Assembly (NCBI GenBank): GCA_903886275.1
Contig: CAISLN010000027.1
Coordinates: 1 to 49,085 of the forward strand
DNA length: 49,085 nucleotides
Direction: 5' to 3'
Source of the DNA: an uncultured beta proteobacterium
GTDB taxonomy: Bacteria > Pseudomonadota > Gammaproteobacteria > Burkholderiales > Burkholderiaceae_C
The notes below the pieces were generated by a model that was not told the origin of the DNA, made no database searches, and saw nothing but the letters and a program-made list of their open reading frames with translations. Positions 7,253 to 15,143 of the stretch are shown piece by piece. A program made the translations under genes and the position numbers. The stretch's first letter is position 1; every line of letters begins with the position of its first letter.

Positions 7253-7570
7253 ATGACCAACATAAAAATTGAACGAGTCAAAGAAAAGCAATACTTGATA
7301 TTGGACTTAAACACCGGCCTGATGGACGGTATCTATTCTGAACACAATACACAGGCTCATGTGGAATGGATCGCTGCTGGTTTGCAAGAGCGCCATCCAT
7401 ATTCAAACTTTATTGTTGTCAGGATTTTGACGAAAACCGGCAAAGAACTGCGACTACCAGACCATACGTTTCACGCAGGTCACTACGAAGGAAATTCGCA
7501 AAAACTTATGCAAGTGTGGAACGCACACATCGAAATGTTCCAGCGTGAAAATCGCGTGGATGTTCCATGA
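7253..7570 (+). CDS. Unknown phage protein
   Basis: A 105-residue protein from ATG 7253. I do not recognise it. It starts with an alternating pattern (NIKIERVKEKQYLILDLNTG) that looks like beta strands, has a central VEWIAAGLQERHPYSNFIVV segment, then a helix LMQVWNAHIEMFQREN. Like the gene at 6786 it is AT-richer than the flanking helicase and nuclease genes. Its stop overlaps the ATG of the helicase by four bases, so it is in the operon and probably coupled to the helicase. No function assigned. Confidence 0.65.
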   Translation: MTNIKIERVKEKQYLILDLNTGLMDGIYSEHNTQAHVEWIAAGLQERHPYSNFIVVRILTKTGKELRLPDHTFHAGHYEGNSQKLMQVWNAHIEMFQRENRVDVP

Positions 7571-9234
7571 TCACCCTACGCGCCTACCAGCAGCGGACGG
7601 TGGACGACCTGTTTTCGTGGTGGGTCGATCATCCCGACATTGCGGAAATCCCGATCATGGTCTTGCCGACTGCCAGCGGCAAGTCGATCGTCATTGCCGA
7701 ACTGGTGCGCCTGCTGTGGGCTTGGTGGCCGGAGGACAAGCCGCGCACTGTGGTGCTGGTGCCCAGCAAAGAACTGGCCGAACAGAACGCAGAAAAGCTG
7801 CGCGCCCTGCTGCCGCCTGAGATCACGGTCGGGTTCTACAGCGCCAGCCTGGGCAAGAAGCAGCATTGGGCCGATGTGATTATTGCGACCATTGGCTCGA
7901 TCTACATGTCTGCCGCCCTGTTGGGCAACATCAAATGCGTGTTGGTTGATGAGTGCCATTTGATTAACCCGGACGGCGATGACGTGGGCCGCTACCGGCA
8001 GTTCCTGAGCGACCTCGCACAGACTTGCAGCTTTCGCGTGGCCGGTTGCACCGCCACCCCATTCCGGGGCAACGGGGTCTGGCTGACGGACGGCGACAAG
8101 CCGCTATTCACGGGCGTCTGCACCACCATCAGAATCGGTGACCTGATCGACCAAGGGTTTCTTGCGCCGATGGTGCGCCCCATCGACATCGCCGTTCGCA
8201 TCAACACCGATGGCATCAAGACCGTGACCGGCGACTTTCACCTGGGCCAGTTGTCCGAGCGCGTCCACCACTATCTGCCCGGTGCGGCCCTTGAGTCGGT
8301 CAAGCTGTGCGTGGACCGCAAGAAGTGGATCGCCTTTCTGCCCAGCGTCTCGACTGCGGCCTACTTTGTTTCCTTGCTGCGTGAGCGCGGCATTGACGCC
8401 GCGCTTGTGTGTGGTGGCACACCCAAGGAAGAGCGTGCCGCTTTGGTTGCGGCATTCCGCGACGGCCACATCCGCTGCCTTGTCACTGTGCTGGCGCTGG
8501 CAATCGGCTTCGACGTGCCCGATGTGGACGCCGTGATCTGGCTGCGTCCCACCAAAAGCCCGGTACTTTATGTTCAAGGTTGCGGTCGCGGGATGAGGAT
8601 TTCTCCCGGCAAGACCGATTGCTTATGGATTGATTTTTCTGCCACCACCGCGACCTTGGGGCCAGTTGACGCCATTAAAGGCCGCAAGAAACGCGCAGCC
8701 CAGCCCGATCAAGAAGCGCCATATATTTTGTGCCGATCTTGCGGCACCATCGTGCGGCCAGCTTCCGCGCTGATATGCCCCGACTGTGGCGCGGTGCTGC
8801 GCGACCCCACCGCAGAAAAAGAAGCCGAAGCCAAAGCGTCCGCAGCCGCGATCCTTTCCAGCCAGTTGCGGGCCAAGATCACCACCTACGCCGTCAAGCG
8901 CGTGACCTATGGCATCCACAAAAAGTCGGGATCGCCCGACAGCTTGAAAGTTGTCTATTGGGGCGCGATGCTGCCCATCGCAAGCGAGTGGGTCTGCCTG
9001 AACCATGAGGGCTACGCCCAACGCAAAGCGGAACAGTGGTGGGTCTGCCGCCGCCCGGTCGATGGCCTAAAGATCATCCCCAGCGTCCAGCAGTCGCTTG
9101 AGTGGATCGGCGCTGGCTATGAGATGCGCCAGCCGCTGTGCATCACCGTCAACGAATCCGGCAAGTACCCCGAGATCACCCAATTTACCTGGAGGAACCA
9201 CGATGGAACACCCGATGAACCGACCGCTGCGTGA
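7567..9234 (+). CDS. Phage SF2 DEAD/DEAH-type helicase with zinc ribbon
   Basis: A 555-residue protein from ATG 7567. The motifs run in order: motif I PTASGKS (34-40), Ia VLVPSKELAEQ, motif II DECH (128-131), motif III TATPFRGNG (162-170), and motif VI QGCGRGMRISPGK near 337. A zinc ribbon with CRSC and CPDC lies near 389-407, followed by a C-terminal domain of about 145 residues. This is the layout of phage RAD25/UvsW-like helicases that migrate or unwind recombination intermediates. It follows the nuclease and annealing genes, so it probably completes the recombination module. Its 3' end overlaps the next small gene by 32 bases in another frame. Confidence 0.9.
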   Translation: MITLRAYQQRTVDDLFSWWVDHPDIAEIPIMVLPTASGKSIVIAELVRLLWAWWPEDKPRTVVLVPSKELAEQNAEKLRALLPPEITVGFYSASLGKKQHWADVIIATIGSIYMSAALLGNIKCVLVDECHLINPDGDDVGRYRQFLSDLAQTCSFRVAGCTATPFRGNGVWLTDGDKPLFTGVCTTIRIGDLIDQGFLAPMVRPIDIAVRINTDGIKTVTGDFHLGQLSERVHHYLPGAALESVKLCVDRKKWIAFLPSVSTAAYFVSLLRERGIDAALVCGGTPKEERAALVAAFRDGHIRCLVTVLALAIGFDVPDVDAVIWLRPTKSPVLYVQGCGRGMRISPGKTDCLWIDFSATTATLGPVDAIKGRKKRAAQPDQEAPYILCRSCGTIVRPASALICPDCGAVLRDPTAEKEAEAKASAAAILSSQLRAKITTYAVKRVTYGIHKKSGSPDSLKVVYWGAMLPIASEWVCLNHEGYAQRKAEQWWVCRRPVDGLKIIPSVQQSLEWIGAGYEMRQPLCITVNESGKYPEITQFTWRNHDGTPDEPTAA

Positions 9235-9412
9235 GGCACTGATCCAGCACCACAAGTCTGTGGCGACTGAACTTGAGCGCATCACGCCATCCTGCACGAC
9301 CTGTGAACACATGCAGGCCGGGTGCTGCGCGGCCAACGCCGACCAGCCGATCCCCAAAGAATTCCAGGCGGTCGGTTGCGATGCCTGGAGCTACGACTGC
9401 ATTCCCTTTTGA
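9203..9412 (+). CDS. Small cysteine-rich phage protein
   Basis: A 69-residue protein from ATG 9203, preceded by a good GGAGG site inside the helicase gene. It has six cysteines, including CTTCEHMQAGCC and two more in the last 15 residues, spaced as for a small zinc or metal-binding fold. I know similar short Cys-rich proteins from phage early regions but no function for them. The strong ribosome site within the upstream coding region is the main support for translation. Confidence 0.65.
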   Translation: MEHPMNRPLREALIQHHKSVATELERITPSCTTCEHMQAGCCAANADQPIPKEFQAVGCDAWSYDCIPF

Positions 9413-9425
9413 GTCGAAGAACAGC

Positions 9426-9629
9426 ATGAACACCACCACAGAAGCCCTCATGGCCTTGGCCGACGCCTACGCACAGGCCCGCAGTGAACACGCCCCCCAT
9501 TACGACCACACGGCCAATGGCGCCCGTGCCGCGCTGCAAGCTGCACTGGAGTTTGCCTTGAACGTGGCGCAGCCGCCCGCCACAGAGAGCCTGCACGGCC
9601 CCCAACAGCCGGGAAAGGATGCCCGATGA
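9426..9629 (+). CDS. Small helical phage protein, unknown
   Basis: A 67-residue protein from ATG 9426. It is mostly alpha-helical by composition (TEALMALADAYAQARSEH, then ARAALQAALEFALNVA), with a disordered end. Its stop overlaps the ATG of the DUF4406 gene by four bases. No motif is recognised. Support comes from operon packing only. Confidence 0.55.
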   Translation: MNTTTEALMALADAYAQARSEHAPHYDHTANGARAALQAALEFALNVAQPPATESLHGPQQPGKDAR

Positions 9630-9940
9630 ACCGCATCTACATTGCTGGCCCGATGACCGGCCTGAAGTACCTGAACTTTCCCGCATTCTTCGGCGTTGCC
9701 ACTGCAATGCGCGGCCAAGGTTACGAGGTGATCAACCCAGCCGAACTGAACCGGGACGAACTCGATTGGCACCAGTGCCTGCGCCGCGACATCGCCGCCC
9801 TGGTCACTTGCAACGCGATCTATCTGCTGCGTGGCTGGGAGAACAGTCGGGGCGCGACCCTTGAACACCACATTGCCGAGCGTCTGGGCCTTGAGGTCAT
9901 TTTTCAACCCGCATTGATTTTGGAGACACAAAATGCCTGA
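9626..9940 (+). CDS. DUF4406 protein, deoxyribosyltransferase-like
   Basis: A 104-residue protein from ATG 9626. It starts with IYIAGPMTG, followed by NFPAFFGVATAMRGQGYEV and INPAEL, and has LRRDIAALVTCNAIYLLRGW followed by SRGATLEHHIAERLGL. This is the clear signature of DUF4406, a family related to nucleoside 2-deoxyribosyltransferases and common in phages. Such proteins may act on nucleotides or nucleotide-derived signals, but no activity is established for most. It lies in the operon between a helical small protein and a 55-residue ORF whose ATG overlaps its end. Confidence 0.85.
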   Translation: MNRIYIAGPMTGLKYLNFPAFFGVATAMRGQGYEVINPAELNRDELDWHQCLRRDIAALVTCNAIYLLRGWENSRGATLEHHIAERLGLEVIFQPALILETQNA

Positions 9941-10100
9941 ACCGACACTTGACCAGATGACGCTGCGCGACCTGTTCGCCCTGATTGCCTTCCATGCGCG
10001 GATTTCCAACTACAGGGACTGGACTTTAGACGAGTTGACCGAACAAGCCTTCACCGATGCTGACGCCTTGCTGCGTGCCCGCGAGGTGTCGCATGACTGA
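9933..10100 (+). CDS. Small phage protein, unknown
   Basis: ATG 9933 to TGA 10100 gives 55 residues. It is acidic and helical (LDQMTLRDLFALIAFHARIS, then a DWTLDELTEQAF segment), a pattern found in small phage proteins of unknown function. The ATG overlaps the end of the DUF4406 gene by eight bases, and its end overlaps the next ATG at 10093. This tight packing on both sides supports it as a gene. Confidence 0.55.
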   Translation: MPEPTLDQMTLRDLFALIAFHARISNYRDWTLDELTEQAFTDADALLRAREVSHD

Positions 10101-10317
10101 TACAGTAAATGGGTTCGGGGGAATGACACAAAAACTTGACCCCGTGGACCGGATCATTTTTCGCCGCGATTTGTGCAAGATGCTTGGGGTTGGTAGCGAA
10201 TGCATGCGGCGCTACATAAAAGCCGGGAAGGTTCCCCCTCCCGACATTTTCATTTCACAGCAGACTATGGGCTGGCGGCTCTCGACCCTTCAAGCCTCGG
10301 GCATAGGCGTCATCTAG
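10093..10317 (+). CDS. AlpA-like excisionase / DNA-binding protein
   Basis: A 74-residue protein from ATG 10093. The centre, RRDLCKMLGVGSECMRRYIKAGKVPPP, is the MerR-type winged helix of AlpA-like excisionases: a recognition helix, then the basic wing with KAGKVPPPDI. Such proteins bend attachment-site DNA and direct the integrase to excise. It is the last rightward gene and its 3' end overlaps the 3' end of the convergent integrase gene by 63 bases. An excisionase convergent with its integrase is a common arrangement for controlling excision. The role is inferred from fold and place. Confidence 0.75.
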   Translation: MTDTVNGFGGMTQKLDPVDRIIFRRDLCKMLGVGSECMRRYIKAGKVPPPDIFISQQTMGWRLSTLQASGIGVI

Positions 10318-11493
10318 CCAGTCGGCGTACTCTTGGAGCATTATTTGCCGTTGCGGGTAATACTCAGATGAGTCGTATAGTCCTTGCACACCGGGCTTGA
10401 TGTGGGCGAGTTGCATTTCAACGTATTGCTTGTCGAAGCGTTTTACCACCTTGTCGTAGAACTGGGAATTAGCCCAGGTCGAACCAATCGAGCGCCAGCC
10501 GTGCCCACACATACGCCCTTTGTAGCCAATACGCTCATACAGGTCGGTGATGCAGTTCTCGGTGATGGTGCGGTCGGTGCGCAAAGCTGCCGGGAAAACG
10601 TAGTCACTGGCGCGGCACATTGCCTTGAGCGTGTCGAGTGTTTCAAGTGCTTGTCTGGATAGGGGCACAAGGTGTTCACGCTTCGACCCCTTCTTGCCTT
10701 TCATTTGCTTTGCAGGGATGCGCCACATCGTCCCCTCAATTTGCTCCCATCGCATAAGCCGCAGTTCGTTGGTGCGGACCCAGGTTAGCGCCAGCATCTT
10801 GCTGGCAAGGAGTGCTGGTTGCAGGCGCTCCATGTCCAGTCGGGCCAACAACTCGGGCACCTCGTCCAATGCCACAGAGGGGAAGTTCTTTACTTCGTTT
10901 TTGACGAAAGCGATCTCTGGGTCAATCATGCGCGCCGGGTTGATGACGCAGTGGCTGTTGAGGATGCCCCACTCAAACACCTGACCGGCCCAGCCTCGGC
11001 ACTTCCTGACGTAGACGGCAAGACCGGCCTTGTCCATTTTCATCAAGACCTCCAGCATCATGGGCATGGTGATGCTGTTCATGGGTTTGTTGCCTAGGTA
11101 GGGTTCGATGTGCGCTTTGAGTCCACCCATCGCATTTTTCACGGTCTTGGCATCGCGCTCGGCCATCTTCTTGACCCCCCAATACGCTTGGATGCCTTCG
11201 CTCAGGGTCATGGCTTTTTCGGCAGGTTTAGCGCCCGCTTTGGGGTCCACCTTGTTGTGGAGTTGGGTTCGAAGGGCTGTGTGCAATTCGCGGGCACCCT
11301 TTACCGAGATGATCGGGTATTCGCCAAACACTGCCGTTTTTTGAACGCCGTCTAGGCGATAGGCGGCACGGAAGATTTTTTTGCCCTTTGTTGTAACGAA
11401 CAGGTAAAGGCCGCGTCCGTCGGGGATTGAGTAGTCCTTTTCTTGCGATTTGGCCGACTTACAAACCGCATCTGTCAGAGGGGAATGGGCCAT
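10255..11493 (-). CDS. Tyrosine integrase, P4-like with N-terminal arm-binding domain
   Basis: A 412-residue protein from ATG 11493. The N-terminal 90 residues are the DUF4102-type arm-binding domain (SIPDGRGLYLFVTTKGKK). The central SAM-like domain spans about 95-180. The catalytic set is complete: R240 in WVRTNELRL, H331 and R334 in GHGWRSIG, H364 in QLAH, and Tyr373 in GLYDSSEY. It integrates the element by recombining att sites, here almost surely the 3' end of the adjacent tRNA-Ser gene. Four copies of a TGTTGAATCC motif just upstream are candidate arm sites and also overlap the gene's own start region, so autoregulation is possible. HGWRSIGSTW replaces the more usual HGFR form. Confidence 0.95.
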   Translation of the reverse strand: MAHSPLTDAVCKSAKSQEKDYSIPDGRGLYLFVTTKGKKIFRAAYRLDGVQKTAVFGEYPIISVKGARELHTALRTQLHNKVDPKAGAKPAEKAMTLSEGIQAYWGVKKMAERDAKTVKNAMGGLKAHIEPYLGNKPMNSITMPMMLEVLMKMDKAGLAVYVRKCRGWAGQVFEWGILNSHCVINPARMIDPEIAFVKNEVKNFPSVALDEVPELLARLDMERLQPALLASKMLALTWVRTNELRLMRWEQIEGTMWRIPAKQMKGKKGSKREHLVPLSRQALETLDTLKAMCRASDYVFPAALRTDRTITENCITDLYERIGYKGRMCGHGWRSIGSTWANSQFYDKVVKRFDKQYVEMQLAHIKPGVQGLYDSSEYYPQRQIMLQEYADWLDDAYARGLKGREPPAHSLL

Positions 11494-11496
11494 AAA

Positions 11497-11577
11497 TGTT
11501 GAATCCTTGTTGAATCCTAATCGGTGAAATGTTGAATCCTGTTTTGCGATTCATCAGGATACAACACGGATTCAACA
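11497..11577. repeat. Integrase arm-type sites: three direct and one inverted repeat
   Basis: TGTTGAATCCT occurs at 11497-11507, 11508-11518 and 11530-11540, with an inverted TGTTGAATCC copy at 11568-11577. The direct copies start 11 and 22 bases apart, that is one and two helical turns. They lie between the integrase gene and the tRNA where arm sites are expected. Confidence 0.7.
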
Positions 11578-11632
11578 AATCAAGCGTGTAGCTTGGTGGG
11601 TGCGGGTGGGTACCGGTGGGAACATTTGGGCG

Positions 11633-11670
11633 AAAAAAAACCCTAAGTCGTTGATTTACTTAGGGTTTTT
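11633..11670 (-). terminator. Intrinsic terminator downstream of tRNA-Ser, bidirectional
   Basis: CCCTAAGT (11641-11648) and ACTTAGGG (11658-11665) form a perfect stem with a nine-base loop, flanked by eight A on the left and five T on the right. Read leftward it ends in eight U after the tRNA; read rightward it also has a U run. It separates the integrase region from the chromosome. Confidence 0.85.
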
Positions 11671-11711
11671 CGTCTTTCAGTGCTTTCCATTGCACCTCTT
11701 TTGGAGGTCAA

Positions 11712-11760
11712 TGGCGGAAACGGAGGGATTCGAACCCTCGATGAGGCTCTACACCCCATA
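11712..11760. other. Inferred attachment-site core in the tRNA 3' half
   Basis: P4-like integrases usually recombine inside tRNA 3' ends, and the element lies on the 3' side of this tRNA. The core should be within the T-arm and acceptor strand. Its exact limits need the second copy, which is outside the window. Confidence 0.5.
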
Positions 11761-11804
11761 CTCCCTTAGCAGGGGAGCACCTTCGGCCACTCGGTCACGT
11801 TTCC
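11712..11804 (-). tRNA. tRNA-Ser (anticodon GCT)
   Basis: 93 bases from the 5' GGAAACG to the 3' CCA, which is encoded. The acceptor stem GGAAACG/CGTTTCC pairs fully. The D-arm contains CGAGTGGCCGAAGG, the anticodon loop CTGCTAA holds GCT, there is a long variable arm as in all tRNA-Ser, and the T-loop GGTTCGAATCC is standard. The CCA end faces the integrase, so the gene is the likely attachment site and is left intact by integration. Confidence 0.97.
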
Positions 11805-11815
11805 TGCTGACGCAA

Positions 11816-11821
11816 ATTATC
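11816..11821 (-). promoter_or_regulatory. Possible -10 box of the tRNA-Ser promoter
   Basis: GATAAT on the minus strand lies 11 bases before the tRNA 5' end. The -35 element is weak (TGAAAA-like at 17 bases). It lies in the gap between lysC and the tRNA, so the tRNA may also be read through from lysC. Confidence 0.35.
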
Positions 11822-11853
11822 GCACGACTTACAGCGTTTTTTCAGGCAAGGAC

Positions 11854-13110
11854 CTAGTCAAGGTCAAAAGCTTTGTGCAAAGCGCGCACGGCGAGCTCCA
11901 TGTACTTCTCATCGATGACGACCGAGGTCTTGATTTCAGACGTGGAGATCATCTGGATGTTGATGCCCTCCTCGCTCAACACGCGGAACATCTTGCTGGC
12001 AATGCCCACATGGCTGCGCATGCCGATGCCGACGATAGAGACCTTGCAGATCTTGGTGTCGCCAATGACTTCCTGTGCGCCCAAGGTGGGCAGCACCAGG
12101 GTCTTGAGCAGGTCCACCGCCTTGGCATAGTCGCCCCGGTTGACGGTGAAGCTAAAGTCGGTCTTGCCGTCCTTGCTGACGTTCTGGATGATGACGTCCA
12201 CGTCGATGTTGGCGTCGGCAATCACACCCAGAATCTGGTAGGCGATGCCAGGGGTGTCGGGCACGCCCAGCACGGAAATTTTGGCTTCATCGCGGTTGAA
12301 CGCGATGCCGGAAACAACGGCTTGTTCCATGTTTTCGTCTTCCTCAAAGGTAATCAGGGTGCCGGATGCGGCCTCTTCGTTGATGTCGATGTCCCAGGGC
12401 GTAAAGCTGCTCAGCACGCGCAGGGGCACCTTGTATTTGCCGGCAAATTCGACCGAGCGAATCTGCAGCACTTTGGAGCCCATGGAGGCCATCTCCAGCA
12501 TCTCTTCAAAACTCACGGTCTTGAGGCGCCGAGCCTCGGCCACGACGCGCGGGTCAGTGGTGTAGACACCATCGACATCGGTAAATATCAGGCATTCGGC
12601 GGCCTTCATGGCCGCAGCGACCGCCACCGCAGAGGTGTCTGAGCCACCGCGCCCCAGCGTGGTGATGTTGCCGGCGTCATCCAGGCCCTGAAAGCCGGTG
12701 ACGATGACGACGCGTCCAGCATCCAGATCGCCGCGCACGCGGGCGTCGTCTATTGATTCGATACGCGCCTTGGTGTAGGCGCTGTCGGTGCGAATGGGGA
12801 CTTGCCAGCCAGCGTAGGAAACAGACTCCATGCCCTCCGCCTGCAGCGCAATGGCCAACAGGGCGCTAGACACCTGCTCGCCGGTAGCGGCCAGCATGTC
12901 GAGCTCCCTTGCATAGGCTTCGCCGGCCTTGCTTGGCGCGAGCTCCTTGGCAAGGCCTAGCAAGCGGTTGGTCTCACCGCTCATGGCGGAGGGAACCACC
13001 ACCATCTGGTGACCGGCGCGCGCCCATTTGGCGACGCGTTTGGCGACATTGCGGATGCGGTCCGTGGACCCCATCGACGTGCCGCCGTATTTGTGAACTA
13101 TCAAAGCCAT
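11854..13110 (-). CDS. lysC: Aspartate kinase
   Basis: A 418-residue monofunctional aspartokinase, a usual length for this family in Burkholderiales. It starts ALIVHKYGGTSMG, the kinase signature with the ATP-binding Lys, and has TLGRGGSDTSAVAVAAA and the aspartate-site FTDVDGVYTTDPR. Two ACT domains follow, from about residue 265 (ISVLGVPDTPGIAYQILG) and 345 (SIVGIGMRSHVGIASKMF), which usually bind lysine and threonine for feedback. It phosphorylates aspartate as the first step to lysine, threonine, methionine and diaminopimelate. It is the last protein gene of the leftward run and begins only four bases after tilS ends, so it is probably co-transcribed. Confidence 0.97.
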   Translation of the reverse strand: MALIVHKYGGTSMGSTDRIRNVAKRVAKWARAGHQMVVVPSAMSGETNRLLGLAKELAPSKAGEAYARELDMLAATGEQVSSALLAIALQAEGMESVSYAGWQVPIRTDSAYTKARIESIDDARVRGDLDAGRVVIVTGFQGLDDAGNITTLGRGGSDTSAVAVAAAMKAAECLIFTDVDGVYTTDPRVVAEARRLKTVSFEEMLEMASMGSKVLQIRSVEFAGKYKVPLRVLSSFTPWDIDINEEAASGTLITFEEDENMEQAVVSGIAFNRDEAKISVLGVPDTPGIAYQILGVIADANIDVDVIIQNVSKDGKTDFSFTVNRGDYAKAVDLLKTLVLPTLGAQEVIGDTKICKVSIVGIGMRSHVGIASKMFRVLSEEGINIQMISTSEIKTSVVIDEKYMELAVRALHKAFDLD

Positions 13111-13114
13111 TGGA

Positions 13115-14098
13115 TTATTTTCTGTGAGGCAAAAGCGTGGGATTGTACCAACCGAGCACAGCGCCCCTGCGCTCTACGAAGCCATGGCCCACTTTGAGGT
13201 GGATGTGGTGGCCGCGGGTGACGCAAGCCGCGATCAGCCGCTGTAATTCGCGTAGTTGGGCGGCACTGGGAATCGCGCCGTGCGCCGATTTCAGCCAGTG
13301 GCGCAGGACATTGGCCTGACGCGGCCCGCCCAGCGCTTGCAGCGCCAAAATCAAGGGCAGCCCATCGCGTTCGCGCAGCACCGGACCGAGATCTTCGCCG
13401 GCTATCTGATCTAGCAGCGCCTGGGCCTGTGCCGCATGCGAAGCACTGCGGGCAAAGGTATCCCTGAAATGCGGAAACGCCGCTTGCAGCGTGGGCACAA
13501 TCTGGGCCCTGATGCGGTTGCGCGTAAAGCGTGTATCGGTATTGCTGGGGTCCTCGACAAAGGCTATTTGCTCACGCGCCAACCAGGCGCGGATGTCGGG
13601 ACCGGCAACCTGCAGAAACGGCCTGTGAAATTGCACACCGCCGCGCCACCACTGCGCTGGCATGGCGCTCAGACCGGCCAGTCCTGAGCCACGGCTCAAG
13701 GCCAGCAGCAGCGTCTCGACCTGGTCATCGGCATGTTGGGCCACAGCAATCGAAGCCAGCGCTGCGGCGTCTGCGCTGCCCTTGGCAAACTCCACCAGAC
13801 CTTGGTAACGGGCGATGCGCGCCGCATCTTCGGGGCTTTGGCCGCTCTGGTTCGCGGCATTGACGGTTCTGATGCGCAGCGGCACCTGCAGTGCTTCGCA
13901 CAAATGCAGACATTGGTCCTGGAATAGGGTGGCAGCGACTTGCAGACCATGGTTGATATGCAGGGCCACCACCTGCCCCGGCCACTGGCGCGCGCACAAC
14001 ACCAGCAGGGCGCAGGAGTCAGCACCACCGCTCAAGGCCACGCCCAGGGGCATGGCCGGCTTGAAGGCCCCCATGGCCTGCTCCAGCGACTGCGTCAT
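13115..14098 (-). CDS. tilS: tRNA(Ile)-lysidine synthase
   Basis: A 327-residue protein with the PP-loop ATP pyrophosphatase motif SGGADS at residues 23-28, followed by ALHINHGL, a HADDQVETLLLALSRGSG segment and FVEDPSNTDTRFTRNRIR, the standard TilS core. It converts C34 of the tRNA-Ile CAU anticodon to lysidine, so that it reads AUA. A shorter C-terminal domain follows the core, compared with about 430 residues in E. coli; the short form is common in betaproteobacteria. It lies between accA and lysC with small gaps, within one probable operon. Confidence 0.95.
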   Translation of the reverse strand: MTQSLEQAMGAFKPAMPLGVALSGGADSCALLVLCARQWPGQVVALHINHGLQVAATLFQDQCLHLCEALQVPLRIRTVNAANQSGQSPEDAARIARYQGLVEFAKGSADAAALASIAVAQHADDQVETLLLALSRGSGLAGLSAMPAQWWRGGVQFHRPFLQVAGPDIRAWLAREQIAFVEDPSNTDTRFTRNRIRAQIVPTLQAAFPHFRDTFARSASHAAQAQALLDQIAGEDLGPVLRERDGLPLILALQALGGPRQANVLRHWLKSAHGAIPSAAQLRELQRLIAACVTRGHHIHLKVGHGFVERRGAVLGWYNPTLLPHRK

Positions 14099-14116
14099 GG
14101 CTGCGGGGAACGCAAA

Positions 14117-15094
14117 TTATTTGGAACTGGCTTTGGTGTCGGTGAAACGGCCGTAGCTTTGCAGGCGATCGTAGCGGCGGTCCACCAGCTCATTGACCTT
14201 GAGGTCTGCCAACTGGCGGTAAGCATCTGCCAACGCGCGCTTCAAGAAGGCAGCGGCCTGCTTGGTGTCGCGGTGTGCGCCACCCACGGGTTCGTTGACG
14301 ATCTTGTCGATCACGCCCAGGGCTTTCAGGCGGTGGGCGGTAATGCCCAGGGCATCGGCCGCGTCCTGTGCACGCTCCGAGGTCTTCCACAAGATGGAGG
14401 CACAGCCCTCGGGGCTGATCACAGAATAGATCGAGTACTGCAGCATGATCAACTGGTCGGCCACCGAGATCGCCAGCGCGCCGCCGGAACCGCCCTCGCC
14501 AATGATGGTGGTGATGATGGGCACTTCGAGCTGGGCCATCTCAAAAATATTGCGGCCAATGGCCTCGGACTGGCCGCGCTCTTCGGCGTCAATGCCGGGA
14601 TAGGCACCGGGGGTGTCCACAAAGGTAAACACCGGCAGCTTGAATTTTTCGGCCAGCTTCATCAGGCGCAAGGCCTTGCGATAACCCTCGGGCTTGCACA
14701 TGCCAAAGTTGCGCAAGCCCCGCTCCTTGGTATCGCGCCCCTTTTGCTGGCCTATGACCATGCAGGGTGTGCCGTTGAAGCGGGCCAGGCCACCCACGAT
14801 GCTGAGGTCGTCGGCAAAGTGGCGGTCGCCATGCAGCTCGACAAAGTGCGTGAATATCTCTGCCACATAGTCCAGCGTGTAGGGCCGCTCGGCGTGGCGG
14901 GCAATCTTGGTGATCTGCCAGGGCGTCAGATCGCTATAAATGTCCTTGGTGAGCTGCTGGCTCTTCTTGGCCAACTGCTCGATCTCGGACGAGATGTCCA
15001 CTGCAGACTCGGTCTGCACATAGCGCAACTCTTCAATCTTCGACTCCAGCTCGGCTATGGGCTGTTCAAAATCCAGAAATGTCTTTTTGGCCAA
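14117..15094 (-). CDS. accA: Acetyl-CoA carboxylase carboxyltransferase subunit alpha
   Basis: A 325-residue protein, the normal AccA length. It starts with a helical [19 protein letters not shown], and contains [20 protein letters not shown], the crotonase-like core with [20 protein letters not shown] and the oxyanion segment [15 protein letters not shown]. With AccD it transfers the carboxyl group from biotin to acetyl-CoA, giving malonyl-CoA for fatty acid synthesis. It is in the leftward run between an AlkA-like glycosylase and tilS, an arrangement I know from Comamonadaceae. Confidence 0.97.
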   Translation of the reverse strand: MAKKTFLDFEQPIAELESKIEELRYVQTESAVDISSEIEQLAKKSQQLTKDIYSDLTPWQITKIARHAERPYTLDYVAEIFTHFVELHGDRHFADDLSIVGGLARFNGTPCMVIGQQKGRDTKERGLRNFGMCKPEGYRKALRLMKLAEKFKLPVFTFVDTPGAYPGIDAEERGQSEAIGRNIFEMAQLEVPIITTIIGEGGSGGALAISVADQLIMLQYSIYSVISPEGCASILWKTSERAQDAADALGITAHRLKALGVIDKIVNEPVGGAHRDTKQAAAFLKRALADAYRQLADLKVNELVDRRYDRLQSYGRFTDTKASSK

Positions 15095-15143
15095 CGCGCT
15101 TCTCCTCTAAACGAATCCAACCCTCCCAAGGGAGGACGTTCTG

